Below, one piece after another: positions 10,201-19,012 of a DNA stretch of 64,000 nucleotides. Every line of letters begins with the position of its first letter. Position 1 is the first letter of the stretch. The translations under genes were made by a program, and so were the position numbers. The DNA lies in contig JAKULF010000007.1 in the NCBI GenBank assembly GCA_022661535.1, positions 62,001 to 126,000 of the forward strand, in the 5' to 3' direction. The notes under the pieces were generated by a model. That model was not told where the DNA came from and did no database searches. It saw nothing but the letters and a program-made list of their open reading frames with translations. This DNA is from Eutypa lata. Taxonomy: Eukaryota; Ascomycota; Sordariomycetes; Xylariales; Diatrypaceae.

Positions 10201-12292
10201 TGAGCCGGACCAGGAGATGAATGATACTACGGCAGAAGTGAGCCAGTTCACTGACTTGGATGACCTACCGTCCTTACCTTCCAATCTATCCAGTCTTCCC
10301 ATACTACGTCCTGGAGAGGTAAAACCGGGCATGGTAATAACGTGGAAGAAGTGGTCGTGTTCCGCGACGACGAGCTGGCAGCCTCAGCTGTCTGATGTCA
10401 CCGGGGTCGTGGTGAGAATTGATGACGATGCAACGGGTGTCGAAGTGTGTCTAGCGAAAAGAGATCGTGACCTTGACGGCAACCAGAAGCGATATGACCC
10501 TGTTACCGGTAAACGTGTCTACGACAAGTTTGAAGCCCCTGATCTCGACGAAGACGATGGCGCTGCGGAAGACGAAGACGAAGGATACCGTACACTCAGC
10601 TTTGCGGAGATGCTAGAGCCGAAGATCCTTCAGCAACCCTTTCTTTTCGTAGAAGGTGATAAGCCGGCGGAAACCACATCCCCAAACCATCCTTCCGAAA
10701 GCGATGTCCCAAAGGTACCAGAAAAATCGAATGAAGAGGTATCAGCAGAACCCGAGGCAGAGAGTCATGTTACTGAATCATCATTGCCAGTTGTAGGGGA
10801 TAACGGAGACGTTGATATCGATGCAAGTGTAATGTCACCTGCACCAGCCACCGAGCCAGCAAAAGAAGAGGAAGTTCGAAATGCGAGCAATTCAACAGAT
10901 AACCAGCCAGGTCAAGGTCAGGACGAAGCAGACCTTTCGATGTCTGATTTATCTGGGATTAGCAGCCCTTCCAGACAACTACACGAGACTACGAGTCAAG
11001 CCATCGATGCCACATTCCATGACCCATCGGCCGTCGAGAGTTCGGGCTACAAAGGTGATGTCGATACTGAAGCAATTGATACCACCGCACCCCTTTTATC
11101 AGATCCTGTCGATTTACAAGAACAATCGTCTGCACCAATATTCGGTACTGACGACGAGGTCATCACTGGTACTCCGAAGGTGACGTATGCTAAGATGACG
11201 GCACCCTCATCAGTCAGTAGTGTTCGCAGTGGGCGTCAGCTAGACTACACAATGGATGAAGATGATGATGGCCCAGATTCACTCAGAGTTACGGAGGCAG
11301 ATGACGAGGTTCATGGGGTCTCAACTATCCTAGGCGCTGATGATAATAGTCAGCACGAAGAAGAGGAAGAACAAGAGGACATTACTACACCCACACCATC
11401 ACCTACCAAACTATTCAGTTCGGACCAAGTGACTCCTTTGAAGGCAAGGGAGCAGTCATCAAGAGCTCCCTCCACCCCGGGTTCCCTTGCTTCCATCAAC
11501 ACGATCTTCTGTACAGCAAGAACATCTCGCCAGACGCAGAGTCCTCTGAAGTCTCAATCGCAAATCGAGAACACCCCAGGGGATCCCATAACAAAGACGA
11601 AAAAGGATTTAGACTACGAGGAGGCGATGCGGATGTTAGATGAACAATCGGTCGATGAGCAAGACGAGGAAGAATCCTCCAAAGTCCCAGATAGCTTCCG
11701 TCCCATCGTCGACAACGATGACAGCCAGATCAGCGTAGATGCAGTTATCAAGGACGAGCAGCTCTCTTTACCTAAACTCCGACGACAGCCCACTAGCACC
11801 GAGACCAAGATATCGCCTCCGCCGCCTAAGAGGCCGACACGAAAGCCACTAGAAGATCGTCGGAAGGAGGCCTCGTCATCACAGTTCAGCCTCCCTCCCG
11901 GGACACAGGTTATCGACCTGCTATCGTCTAGTGATGCGGAGCAGGAGCCCGAGCCCCAGTTCACCGAGGACTACGCCGATGAAGAAGTCGACGAGACGTA
12001 CTCGCCGAGAGTGAAATCGTCTTCTAGCTTGCCGAAAGGTCCGGGATGGATCAAGAAACCGGCACTAGATCGCACTCGCAATGCCAGAAGCTCGACGGCG
12101 CCGTTCGGCTCCAGGCAGGTGGGAAGCAAGGGGCTATCCGCGTCCCAGAGCCGGAGCCAGAGCCAGAGTCAAAGTCAGAGTCGTTGGTCTACCTCGAACT
12201 CGCCTCCGTCGTCATCCCTCCCGGCGGACTTGGGTCGAAAAGGGCCCGGTGTGAGTGGGAAAGCACGCAGGAAGACGAGCGCGAGGTTCTAA
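7259..12292 (+). CDS. Coilin-like large acidic nuclear protein (fungus-specific, function unproven)
   Basis: One uninterrupted ORF of 1677 residues. Residues ~1-110 (IIRLRVVVQ..., then a second strand, DDPTIAKLLEQI, an x-x-LEDYSVY strand and DDDQALIRPLQ) have the order of the coilin N-terminal ubiquitin-like self-association domain, followed by basic PPRKRRRLIY. Residues ~270-308 look like a CUE helix bundle (VLQFAFPSAP then a Leu/Asp-rich helix). Residues ~430-620 are Asp/Glu/Ser-rich, like casein kinase 2 tracts. Basic clusters at ~675-690 and 800-815 (KRRRLDVGAGRRLLFG) suggest nuclear import. Residues ~1016-1080 (LRPGEVKPGMVITWKKW...VTGVVVRID) resemble the Tudor-like fold found in coilin. 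The C-terminus is Ser/Pro/Arg-rich with an SQSQSQ run. A Cajal-body-like role is inference from architecture. The start ATG lies in good context (CACAATGAACG). Confidence 0.72.
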   Translation: MNDKIIRLRVVVQRNGLPDNKFMLPVSLEDDPTIAKLLEQINSTYFPIESDQWGLEDYSVYRQAPDGSKFECLHFSTIQSIFRDDDQALIRPLQTDDIRRRRISGRYQISSDGKHLVDGIPFGRPLLRVPVSRPPVYIPPRKRRRLIYGQDESAGQDDEDGDGEDTHMLLLTNGQGRLQDEDEEEEEDEDDDYNDNRDGDDFQDDAQQSTSIEADDDPTEDDSEMDADEDLAGELQGLAEENAELGERDQEEQAPIEKPQKGQNLDLETSDKISVLQFAFPSAPLAICEKILLASDDDLMKAYTTLSDGFLPELSDSATLAKFHSGPAKSSPRRRRKTAANATALTVAKDKEKIQDSNNDKNLSGDEEEEAEEVSSFVRQFDHRGLPPGSISSGKGLSHMATISGSFTSSKFSGDSEATSTTLVDSNGSKPSPEKTVGEDEDETSSSGTSSSSEDGESEGNDDDSDDSDGNDSSDEGSDDGVDFFGGDSDSDSSDANGSDSGDEGAQADSSSNAGMDMVEFRGSHKRSHDSDDHNDGESDSASDSGPEEATTKGGTLNKSQTRVKDTNGAQLSKAATSEDSSDSSPDDSSSDDDTSDEESSEAESSSNDSSSDSDSDENPQEKSPAPVASKQTSTITPTTSSTSTSASQAAATNAVKTQLTSVPPGQGKERTKSRNARRRASQKAKKQEQAQLQAGTAQTNIQNTSDDPVPTPSAADKGATDEQLLFEAKRKALLDALASGGVEVDSKGEMISEDNATSDTQASSKRKRDEVEVPVTQDQTPQDASISEPGTAESDASQKRRRLDVGAGRRLLFGALGLRNPKGKDDAEKVRAKLMEGVRPLTNHRLEQEKSGPKQSDVSVIEPAEDKDPEAWRDLITYRAVECCQEGVELSEPPFPFVQRWDPQQQSSWFHKNSDKHGGRGKRAERNQSHFYQEDRSSRKKRQHDESFEWGGEGYDETFNGIEDEPHGGDDVQLNYDDVVEPDQEMNDTTAEVSQFTDLDDLPSLPSNLSSLPILRPGEVKPGMVITWKKWSCSATTSWQPQLSDVTGVVVRIDDDATGVEVCLAKRDRDLDGNQKRYDPVTGKRVYDKFEAPDLDEDDGAAEDEDEGYRTLSFAEMLEPKILQQPFLFVEGDKPAETTSPNHPSESDVPKVPEKSNEEVSAEPEAESHVTESSLPVVGDNGDVDIDASVMSPAPATEPAKEEEVRNASNSTDNQPGQGQDEADLSMSDLSGISSPSRQLHETTSQAIDATFHDPSAVESSGYKGDVDTEAIDTTAPLLSDPVDLQEQSSAPIFGTDDEVITGTPKVTYAKMTAPSSVSSVRSGRQLDYTMDEDDDGPDSLRVTEADDEVHGVSTILGADDNSQHEEEEEQEDITTPTPSPTKLFSSDQVTPLKAREQSSRAPSTPGSLASINTIFCTARTSRQTQSPLKSQSQIENTPGDPITKTKKDLDYEEAMRMLDEQSVDEQDEEESSKVPDSFRPIVDNDDSQISVDAVIKDEQLSLPKLRRQPTSTETKISPPPPKRPTRKPLEDRRKEASSSQFSLPPGTQVIDLLSSSDAEQEPEPQFTEDYADEEVDETYSPRVKSSSSLPKGPGWIKKPALDRTRNARSSTAPFGSRQVGSKGLSASQSRSQSQSQSQSRWSTSNSPPSSSLPADLGRKGPGVSGKARRKTSARF

Positions 12293-13136
12293 TATTAAAC
12301 GTCAGGAGGATCATGTTGTATCAATAGCTAACTAGCATTCGTGAGGTTTCTCATTCATATTTGGTGGTTTGATGTCTGTCTGCCCCGTACAAATCGTACA
12401 TAATGTTAATGACAGGTGGCGGTGGATATTGTTACGGCTTCCATCCGTTTTTATCTCGGCAGTAGGCCGTGTCTTGCTTTATTATACCTACCTTCCTATA
12501 CAGAAGGACTTGCTGAAGAGGGGCGAAGTTTTCATTAGCTGATTCTAGTTATTGACAAAGTTCTTGGCCATAACATAACTACTTTCAAGTTAGATTTAGT
12601 TGCAAGTTATGAATACATTAATAAGTCAGTCACATGTGATACTTCTACTTCCTGCATTCCGTGCCAGCAATGTTGTTGATGTTCACATTGATATAAATTT
12701 AATCCTCTTCTACTTAGCAGGTCATTTTCGAACCCAAAAGAATTTTGATGGGTGCAGTGCCAAAGTTGAGCATCCCTCTTAAGGTTTCAAGACTGGGAGT
12801 GATGTATAATATAAACCATAAATAACTAGGTAGTTTAGAGACCAGAAGTAGATGTCACCATGTAGGTGTTGGGTCTTATCACATCCCCCACCATCTCCCA
12901 TCTCAACAAGAGAAAAAAAGAGAGGCGGGAACTAGCGAACAGAAATATGTACACGTGGATTCTATCGGCTCGGTCCGTCTGTGCATCCAGTCGTTCGTTG
13001 TTTCTTTGTTGCTTAGTATGTATGTATGTAGGTTTATTCATTATCGGGCTGATAGCACACGTCATATCTAATTCTATGCTGCCATGTTATGGTCATGCCC
13101 TGCTGCTGTCGCTGCTGCTGTCGCTGCTGCTGTCGC
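12293..13136. other. Gene-free stretch between convergent genes
   Basis: No gene recognised. It carries the 3' UTRs of the coilin-like gene (plus) and NDUFB7 (minus). A 12-bp unit (GCTGCTGCTGTC) repeated about three times at 13100-13136 abuts the NDUFB7 stop codon. Confidence 0.5.
13100..13136. repeat. 12-bp tandem repeat, about three copies
   Basis: The unit GCTGCTGCTGTC repeats about three times without mismatch, immediately downstream of the NDUFB7 stop codon (minus strand), so it lies in that gene's 3' UTR. Confidence 0.8.
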
Positions 13137-13613
13137 TCAATTGCTTCGCGCACCGCCCTTGGCTTCCCTCAGCTCGTTCATCTTAGCCACCCGCTTCTTG
13201 AACTCTTCGTATTGGCATTTCTCGTAGCTGTGTCGCTCGTTCTATACATCCGAGTACAGGGTTTCAAACCCCCAACTGGTTAGTCAAGACTTCCATATTG
13301 AGAGAGAGATAGAGGTTCGGACATGACATGACGCACTTCGCACTTCCAGGGCAGGTAGTAGGTGTCGACCCGACATCGGTTCAGCGGGATGAGCAGGTTC
13401 GCGCAGCTGTCTCGGTAGGCGATCGGTAGCTTGGCATCGGCCATCTCTTGTCTTGTGGCCTCTGTTTTTCCTCCGTCAGTATATATCCTTCTACCCTTCT
13501 TCTACCCTCCATTTGGTTCGTTCGGTAGATCGGCTTGAAGACCATAGATGTGCGGTGCATGAGAGTGTTCAATGCTTACTTGCCGGGGCGTCCGACGAGC
13601 TGAGGAGACCCAT
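13137..13613 (-). CDS. NDUFB7: NADH:ubiquinone oxidoreductase B18-type subunit (NDUFB7 homologue)
   Basis: A small accessory subunit of mitochondrial complex I. Three minus-strand exons join in frame: 13580-13613, 13337-13461 and 13137-13241, giving 87 residues. The second exon reads ATRQEMADAKLPIAYRDSC then ANLLIPLNRC, and continues to YYLPWKCE; the third reads NERHSYEKCQYEEFKKRVAK and ends KGGARSN. It has the twin CX9C motifs (C-ANLLIPLNR-C and C-ENERHSYEK-C) that define the family and are oxidised by the Mia40 relay in the intermembrane space. The strongly conserved FKKRVAKM and GGARSN ends leave little doubt. The first exon (11 codons) is supported by frame and the GTAAGC donor only. A (CA)n repeat sits directly against the start codon. 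Confidence 0.92.
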
Positions 13614-13614
13614 C

Positions 13615-13634
13615 GTGTGTGTGTGTGTGTGTGT
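13615..13634. repeat. (TG)n microsatellite abutting the NDUFB7 start
   Basis: About ten TG units lie directly upstream of the NDUFB7 ATG (13611-13613 on the minus strand), so the 5' leader of that mRNA would end in a CA run. Confidence 0.85.
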
Positions 13635-13800
13635 GTATGTTGTGGATGATGTGGATTGAACGCGACCGGTCGTGTTATGAGGTAGGTAAGAGGCGAGTAG
13701 AGGACCGTGTTTGGATTGTCGTCGTCGTCGTCAATGTGGAATTAGAAGTTAAATGGCGGCGGTTTGAGGCTAACTATTGGTTAGTTCATCACTTAGTACT

Positions 13801-13830
13801 AGGCCTTTCTTCGTAAGGCGGCTGCGCCAC
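13801..13830. repeat. Left arm of direct repeat flanking the NLR gene
   Basis: AGGCCTTTCTTCGT (13801-13814) recurs exactly at 17857-17870, in the same orientation. A second block, GGCGGCTGCGCCAC (13817-13830), matches GGGGGCTACGCCAC (17881-17894) at 12 of 14 positions. The spacing between blocks differs (2 versus 10 bp). Confidence 0.65.
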
Positions 13831-13997
13831 CTCACTTGCGGCGGTGCAGTTGCGGTTAATAATCACTTTTTTATTTTATAAAAAAGACAAATCGTAAAGG
13901 GTTTGAGGGTTTTATGCAATTATTTTTATTAATAAAGAACTATAAATATATTAAATTAAAGTTATAAGAGCCGAGTCAATAACGAGTCATCTTTCAA

Positions 13998-16900
13998 CTA
14001 TTCTTCTCGCATAAGAGGTATCTGCCCTGACAGCAGCCTGCGTTCATCATCATTCATCTGGGGCCATTCGCTGTACCTGACTTGGAGTGGCGTACGCTGC
14101 CAGCAATCTTGAGCAGTCACCGAGCACCCAGCGTCTACTAACGTGCGGATAACATCTGTCGACTCCTGCATTCGCTCTGCTGCGTAGTGTAGAGCATTGT
14201 ACCCAGAGTGATCTGTCGCATTTACCTCAGCCCCGGAGTCGATTAGGAGCTTGACAACTCCCACCGTAGAAAAATTGGCTGCGTGGTGGAGGAGTGTGCG
14301 TGATCGCCGATCCTTATAGGTGATATTTGCGCCATGTTGGAGAAGAATCTTGCAGATGGTAAAACCTTCAATCCTCCGATCTTGCACGGCTTCCAGGATC
14401 GGGGGCTTTTCTCTTTCTCTTCCTTGAAGGTTGACACCTCGTATTGCTAGTTTCTTGACGGCCTCGACGTTTCCGCTAATAATTGCGGCGTATAAAGGGC
14501 TCAATCCGAAGTCAGTCCTAGCCTCGATGTCTATGTTTCCCTCGATTAACTCTAGCATAATCCTCTGGATATCATTTCTGATACCTTTTCTTAGAGCTGG
14601 GTCGACGCCTTTAGGTATAAGTATATGAAGAGCACCTTCTCCCTGTAAGTTTGTCGCATGTGGGTTCGCGCCGTGATCCAACAGCATCCTCGCGAAGTCC
14701 AGCCGCACGTTTCCCAGCGAGACGAGAAACGGCGTGTTGCCGTGATCGCCACGGGTATTCACGTCGGCCTTGAAATCAAGAAGTAATGAAACCAATGCGA
14801 TACATGGCTTTACCTCTCGAGATACTGCAGTCAATAGGGGTGTGTTGCATCCTTCAATACCCTCCACATTGTCCCCCCGATGGAGGCATGCTTCCACACA
14901 TTTAACTAAACCCTTTCTAGTAAAAAAATGTAAAATACTTTCATTCTCCCTCAGATCCAACGTATCCCGAAGCAAATGGGCAGGTTCTTCACCGTGGAGA
15001 CATTCAAGTCTATTCAGTAATTCAATCGATGATCCGCCATGCTCTTCAGCTTTCAAGGCGTGCTCATAGATTGAGCGCCTACAGTACTCTCCGATATACG
15101 TGAATTCCGACCAGTCATTCGCATTTTCAAGTATTTCTATGCTGCCATGGAGCAGCAGCATGTGGCTGTACGCGAGCGGTGGGTCAGGAAGAGCCGGATC
15201 CACCAACTTAAGACCCTTTCCAGTCAGAAAGAACTCTCTGGTAGTCTCGTGTATAAATTGTACTGTATTCGTATATGAACTATAATCGATCAGGCCTCTG
15301 GAAGCGTTTCTGATGTATTTCACGAGACGCTTTTCTGAGGGCGGCTTGAGATTCGTATAGCCCCAGGAAGCGAGAGTTTGCCACGTCCACTCTTGAGAGA
15401 GCAGAACCGCTAGGCACATGCACCTGATATCCATTCCGTCGGCTAGGAGGACCCATTGGATCAGTCTAATGGAGAATTGTCTCTCTTCGGTCTTCAGATT
15501 GCTGCAAAGCTCACAGTATAGATCTTCCATTCGAGAAGGAACCGAGTGCAGGCGTCGAGTGAGCACCTCGATAGGCTGTCCGGTGTCAAGGTCTCGCAGG
15601 AGTAAGTCAATGACTAAAGCCGCCCATAAGAAGACCCCGGCTGCTTTTTCGATGAGTTCGGGCTCTAGCTTCATTAGTATCTCCCTGTCGGTTTTCTCAA
15701 TCAAGCTGAACCGGTCTCGGACGTAGGAAATGATATCAGCTTGGTTTGCGGCTTCCACTACGACCTCCGGACAATTATCAATGCTTATTGTTGGGTAATG
15801 CCTACTTGATAGACAGACGTTCAAGTCAAGCCCCGACGCTAATGCCGTCGCGCATATTTCTGCAAATAGGTAGACAACCTCTCGGACTGTGTTCTCGTCG
15901 CACTCATCAAGCGCATCACAGAAGATGATGGTTCTCCTTGGCTTATGCCTCTTGAACACCTGCTTGAGGAAGGACTCTAGCTCCGGCCTCGCCCAGGTCA
16001 CTTTTTGGTCGGAGATCTGCGCAACCTTCCGGCGCTGGTAGAGCTTTAGGAACTCGGCCAGAATTACCTCATCTTGGTAACAAATCTGGCGGATTATCGC
16101 TTGAAAAAGCCCAAGCGGTGTCTTCTCAAGTGTGCTTCCACGACCATTGAAGAAAAACCCCGCCACGGTAGCGTTAGGTACCTCCAGTTGTTCGGTTCGC
16201 AAGAAGGCATCCTTCATCAATGTTGACTTTCCAGAACCTGGCTTTCCCTTTACCCATAGAAGTCCACGGTACTCATCCACTCGGTCGCGCATGCACCAAT
16301 GTTTATATTCCATTGATTGATAGAACCAGTCACAGGTGTCTGTCAGGGCCTCCTGGATGTTTTGCTGTCGGTTTACCATCATGGAAAACGCTAGCGAGTC
16401 TAAACAAGCTATGAATTTGCAAGTCAACATTTACCTTCAGCCAGCATAGTGACTTGCATACCAATTTCTATTTCTGACATTTCGAAGCGCGTATCTGTGT
16501 AATTGTTAGTGGAGGATTCAATACAGGTCTAGTCTGTACCTCACAATTACTTAAATTGAGGATTCTCCTCAACTCGCTGCCGACCTTTATATAATTAACG
16601 TCTCGAGGGCCACTGTAGCGGGCCATGTCCCTATGATTTGCCTGAAGTGACTCTGCTCGCTCTCTTGGATCGTCAAGTGAAGACGAGCTATCCGGAACAA
16701 TCTGCAAAAACACTCGTCAATAGGTAAAGGGCACTGGCATCAGGTTTCCGCCGAGGTATCACCTTTTCATTAAGAAGTCCCACGCTGACCCCAGTCATCG
16801 GCAGGCTTTCTTGGAAAGTCTTCACCTGGAACTTGCGCGTCCTCCATTGCTGGAGGAAAGACTCCCTAGACAATTCTAACTCGGGAGAATCAACACCTAA

Positions 16901-17697
16901 GGCTCGAACGATGCTGGAGTTACTGTCTATGCGGAGCAGTGTACCAGCAACTTTCCTCATCGTATCTCCCAACTTGGCAAATTCTGCGCTCCCACGATGC
17001 GGTGTTCCGAGAAAGACGACCCCCTTGGTGCAGCCGATGATATCCTGGAGGCTATCATCTTCGGCATGCTGGGATCTGCGAAGTACCTCTTTCACAACCA
17101 GGCCACCGAGAGAGTGCGCGACGAATATGATACTTGTCCCCAACCTTCTTTGCCGCTCGAGCGAGTATAGGAAGTCCTTTGCATGACCAAATAGGTTCGA
17201 TTTATTAGTGGCCGTGAAGCCCTTTGTGACAGCCGAGTCGTATCCCCATACCATTATTCGCGCGTTCGGGCAATCGGAAGGCAGAAGATCAAGCGGCCAG
17301 TAGACAGCCTCGTCGGTTTGGCTTTCGCTTTCTGCCGGCAATGTCTGGTGACTTCGAGACCGACTAGAACTACGACTTCGCCTAAACGGACTGGAAATGG
17401 CTTTCAAGAAGCGACTTTGCTTCGGCTTCTTCGTGGGCTGGATTACTGCATCATTCGAGTGTGGAGAGGCAGCACCCGCGTTCACACTCAGCCCATACGT
17501 CCAGGTGCGTCGGGGGTGACCCTGGAGGCCGTGTACGAGAATGATGCTACAATCAAATCAGCCAACTCCAAACACATAAGGCTGAAAACGACAGGAACAC
17601 TTCTTGCCACTAACTCTGCTATTGGTGCAACATCAGCCGGCTCGTACAGCACCGTAAATCCGGTATCGCTAATGGTAACGTCTTTGTTGTGCGACAT
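13998..17697 (-). CDS. NLR-type receptor: alpha/beta hydrolase - NACHT - ankyrin repeats
   Basis: Fungal STAND protein. Five minus-strand exons join in frame: 17615-17697, 16763-17546, 16551-16701, 16462-16494 and 13998-16408, giving 1153 residues. The N-terminal part is a SesB-like alpha/beta hydrolase: DIILVHGLQGHPRRTW (about 28-43), VWGYDS, FVAHSLGGLVVKE with the likely nucleophile Ser near 173, then VFLGTPHRGS. The NACHT part has P-loop VKGKPGSGKSTL (about 403-414) and Walker B IIFCDALDECD (about 511-521). From about 860 to 1135 there are roughly eight ankyrin repeats (for example LLIDSGAEVNATDHSGYNAL). In this family the repeats sense, NACHT oligomerises and the N-terminal domain acts; a role in non-self recognition or cell death here is inference. 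All motif residues look intact. Exons 3-5 were placed by frame; the 33-bp exon 4 is the least certain. Confidence 0.88.
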
Positions 17698-19012
17698 GTT
17701 TCGATCCCGTCGCGAAGAATCGGGCGGGGTTGATTTACGGAGCGGTGAAGATCACAAGGCGCTGAAATAGCAGCACGAGGCTCGTTACTACCATACTATC
17801 TTCTTTGTGTGGAACCCCCATCTTGCAATACCACCTTAACTTTTGCCTCATTCATCAGGCCTTTCTTCGTTGAGGGGCAAGGGGGCTACGCCACTGTTTT
17901 GCTGCACCGCTGTAGCATACAGCATGGGTAAAAATGCCCGCCAAGAGCCAAGTCAACCTATCAGCCTATGTAACTCTGCCATTGATATTTCACAGCAATC
18001 CCTAGTTATTGGCCAGATCAAACATGCTTCGCCATCTTGTCAAACTTCATGCATACACATAATATAGTATAGTTGGATTTATACCGTATATAATGTAATG
18101 TACTTTTGGCATATTTACCTCCCTGTATACGCATGGCAATTAACGCAGACCACTATCAACCGAAAAGACCTCATGAATGATGCCATAGACATGGGCTAGT
18201 TAGGTAGCTTCCTCTTGATACGATTCAGCCCCAAAACCTCCAGACACCTAACTACCTAGTTCGTATAATACGATCTACCTAGTTATAATCAGTGATCGCA
18301 TCACCAAGCCACGGTACTGGGTTCTATCGTGAAAAGCTTTTCTGCCTTTGACCTGCCTATTTTGCAACCGAATTCCGGATGTCACTGCGATTCCATATTT
18401 GCCGTCAATTGTAATCTATAGCGATCTCATAATATACTGGGCCACCTACTGATTCGGGGCAAGGGCCAATGCGACGCTACAATCTTAACCATGAGCTTGT
18501 CCCGCTTAGCTCTCTCGCCGTTCCGTGCTATTTATGAAATCTGATTGCTCTTTATGCAACCAGAGCGAACCAGCTCCACTCGAGGCTAGTTATTTATTTT
18601 CTAGTGAACGGCTTGCTGCCGCATGCTTGATTCCCCGCCATCCATCCATCAGGGTAGCATCTCCACCTGACTGACCTACAGTATTGATGAAGGTATGGAA
18701 TTAGCCTTATCTTACCCAGCTCACGCAGTGACAGCTAACTACATACCGTAGTAGGCCATAAAGTTGTAATTGTAGTGCGCTATTGGTTCCATCTCCCCCG
18801 GTCCTTAATACTCGCATCTCACATGCTGCAAGGGTCGAGCGGGGCCCCTTGCAGGAATCCGGATCGATGTAAATTGGGGTGGGTGATGTAGATCATCAAC
18901 ATTAACTCCCTACTAGCCATACTCAATAAATACGAGCTTCTTCCCCCCGTCATGATGAAGGATCCTCTTGAGTCTTGTAGCATCTCGGAGTCCATCCGTT
19001 GGAAGTGTCAAG
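17698..19012. other. Gene-free stretch between divergent genes
   Basis: Promoter region shared by the minus-strand receptor gene and the plus-strand S28 peptidase gene. Apart from the repeat arm at 17857-17894 I see no gene or clear element. Confidence 0.5.
17857..17894. repeat. Right arm of direct repeat flanking the NLR gene
   Basis: Partner of the arm at 13801-13830. It lies about 160 bp upstream of the receptor start codon; the other arm lies about 170 bp past its stop. Confidence 0.65.

Larger units (their letters stand above)
13614..13997. other. Intergenic stretch with (TG)n and one arm of a direct repeat
   Basis: No gene. It begins with (TG)n at about 13615-13634, has a GTCGTC run near 13718, then the AGGCCTTTCTTCGT repeat arm at 13801-13814 and a GC-rich patch (13817-13860), followed by about 120 bp of very AT-rich DNA up to the receptor stop codon. 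Confidence 0.5.
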
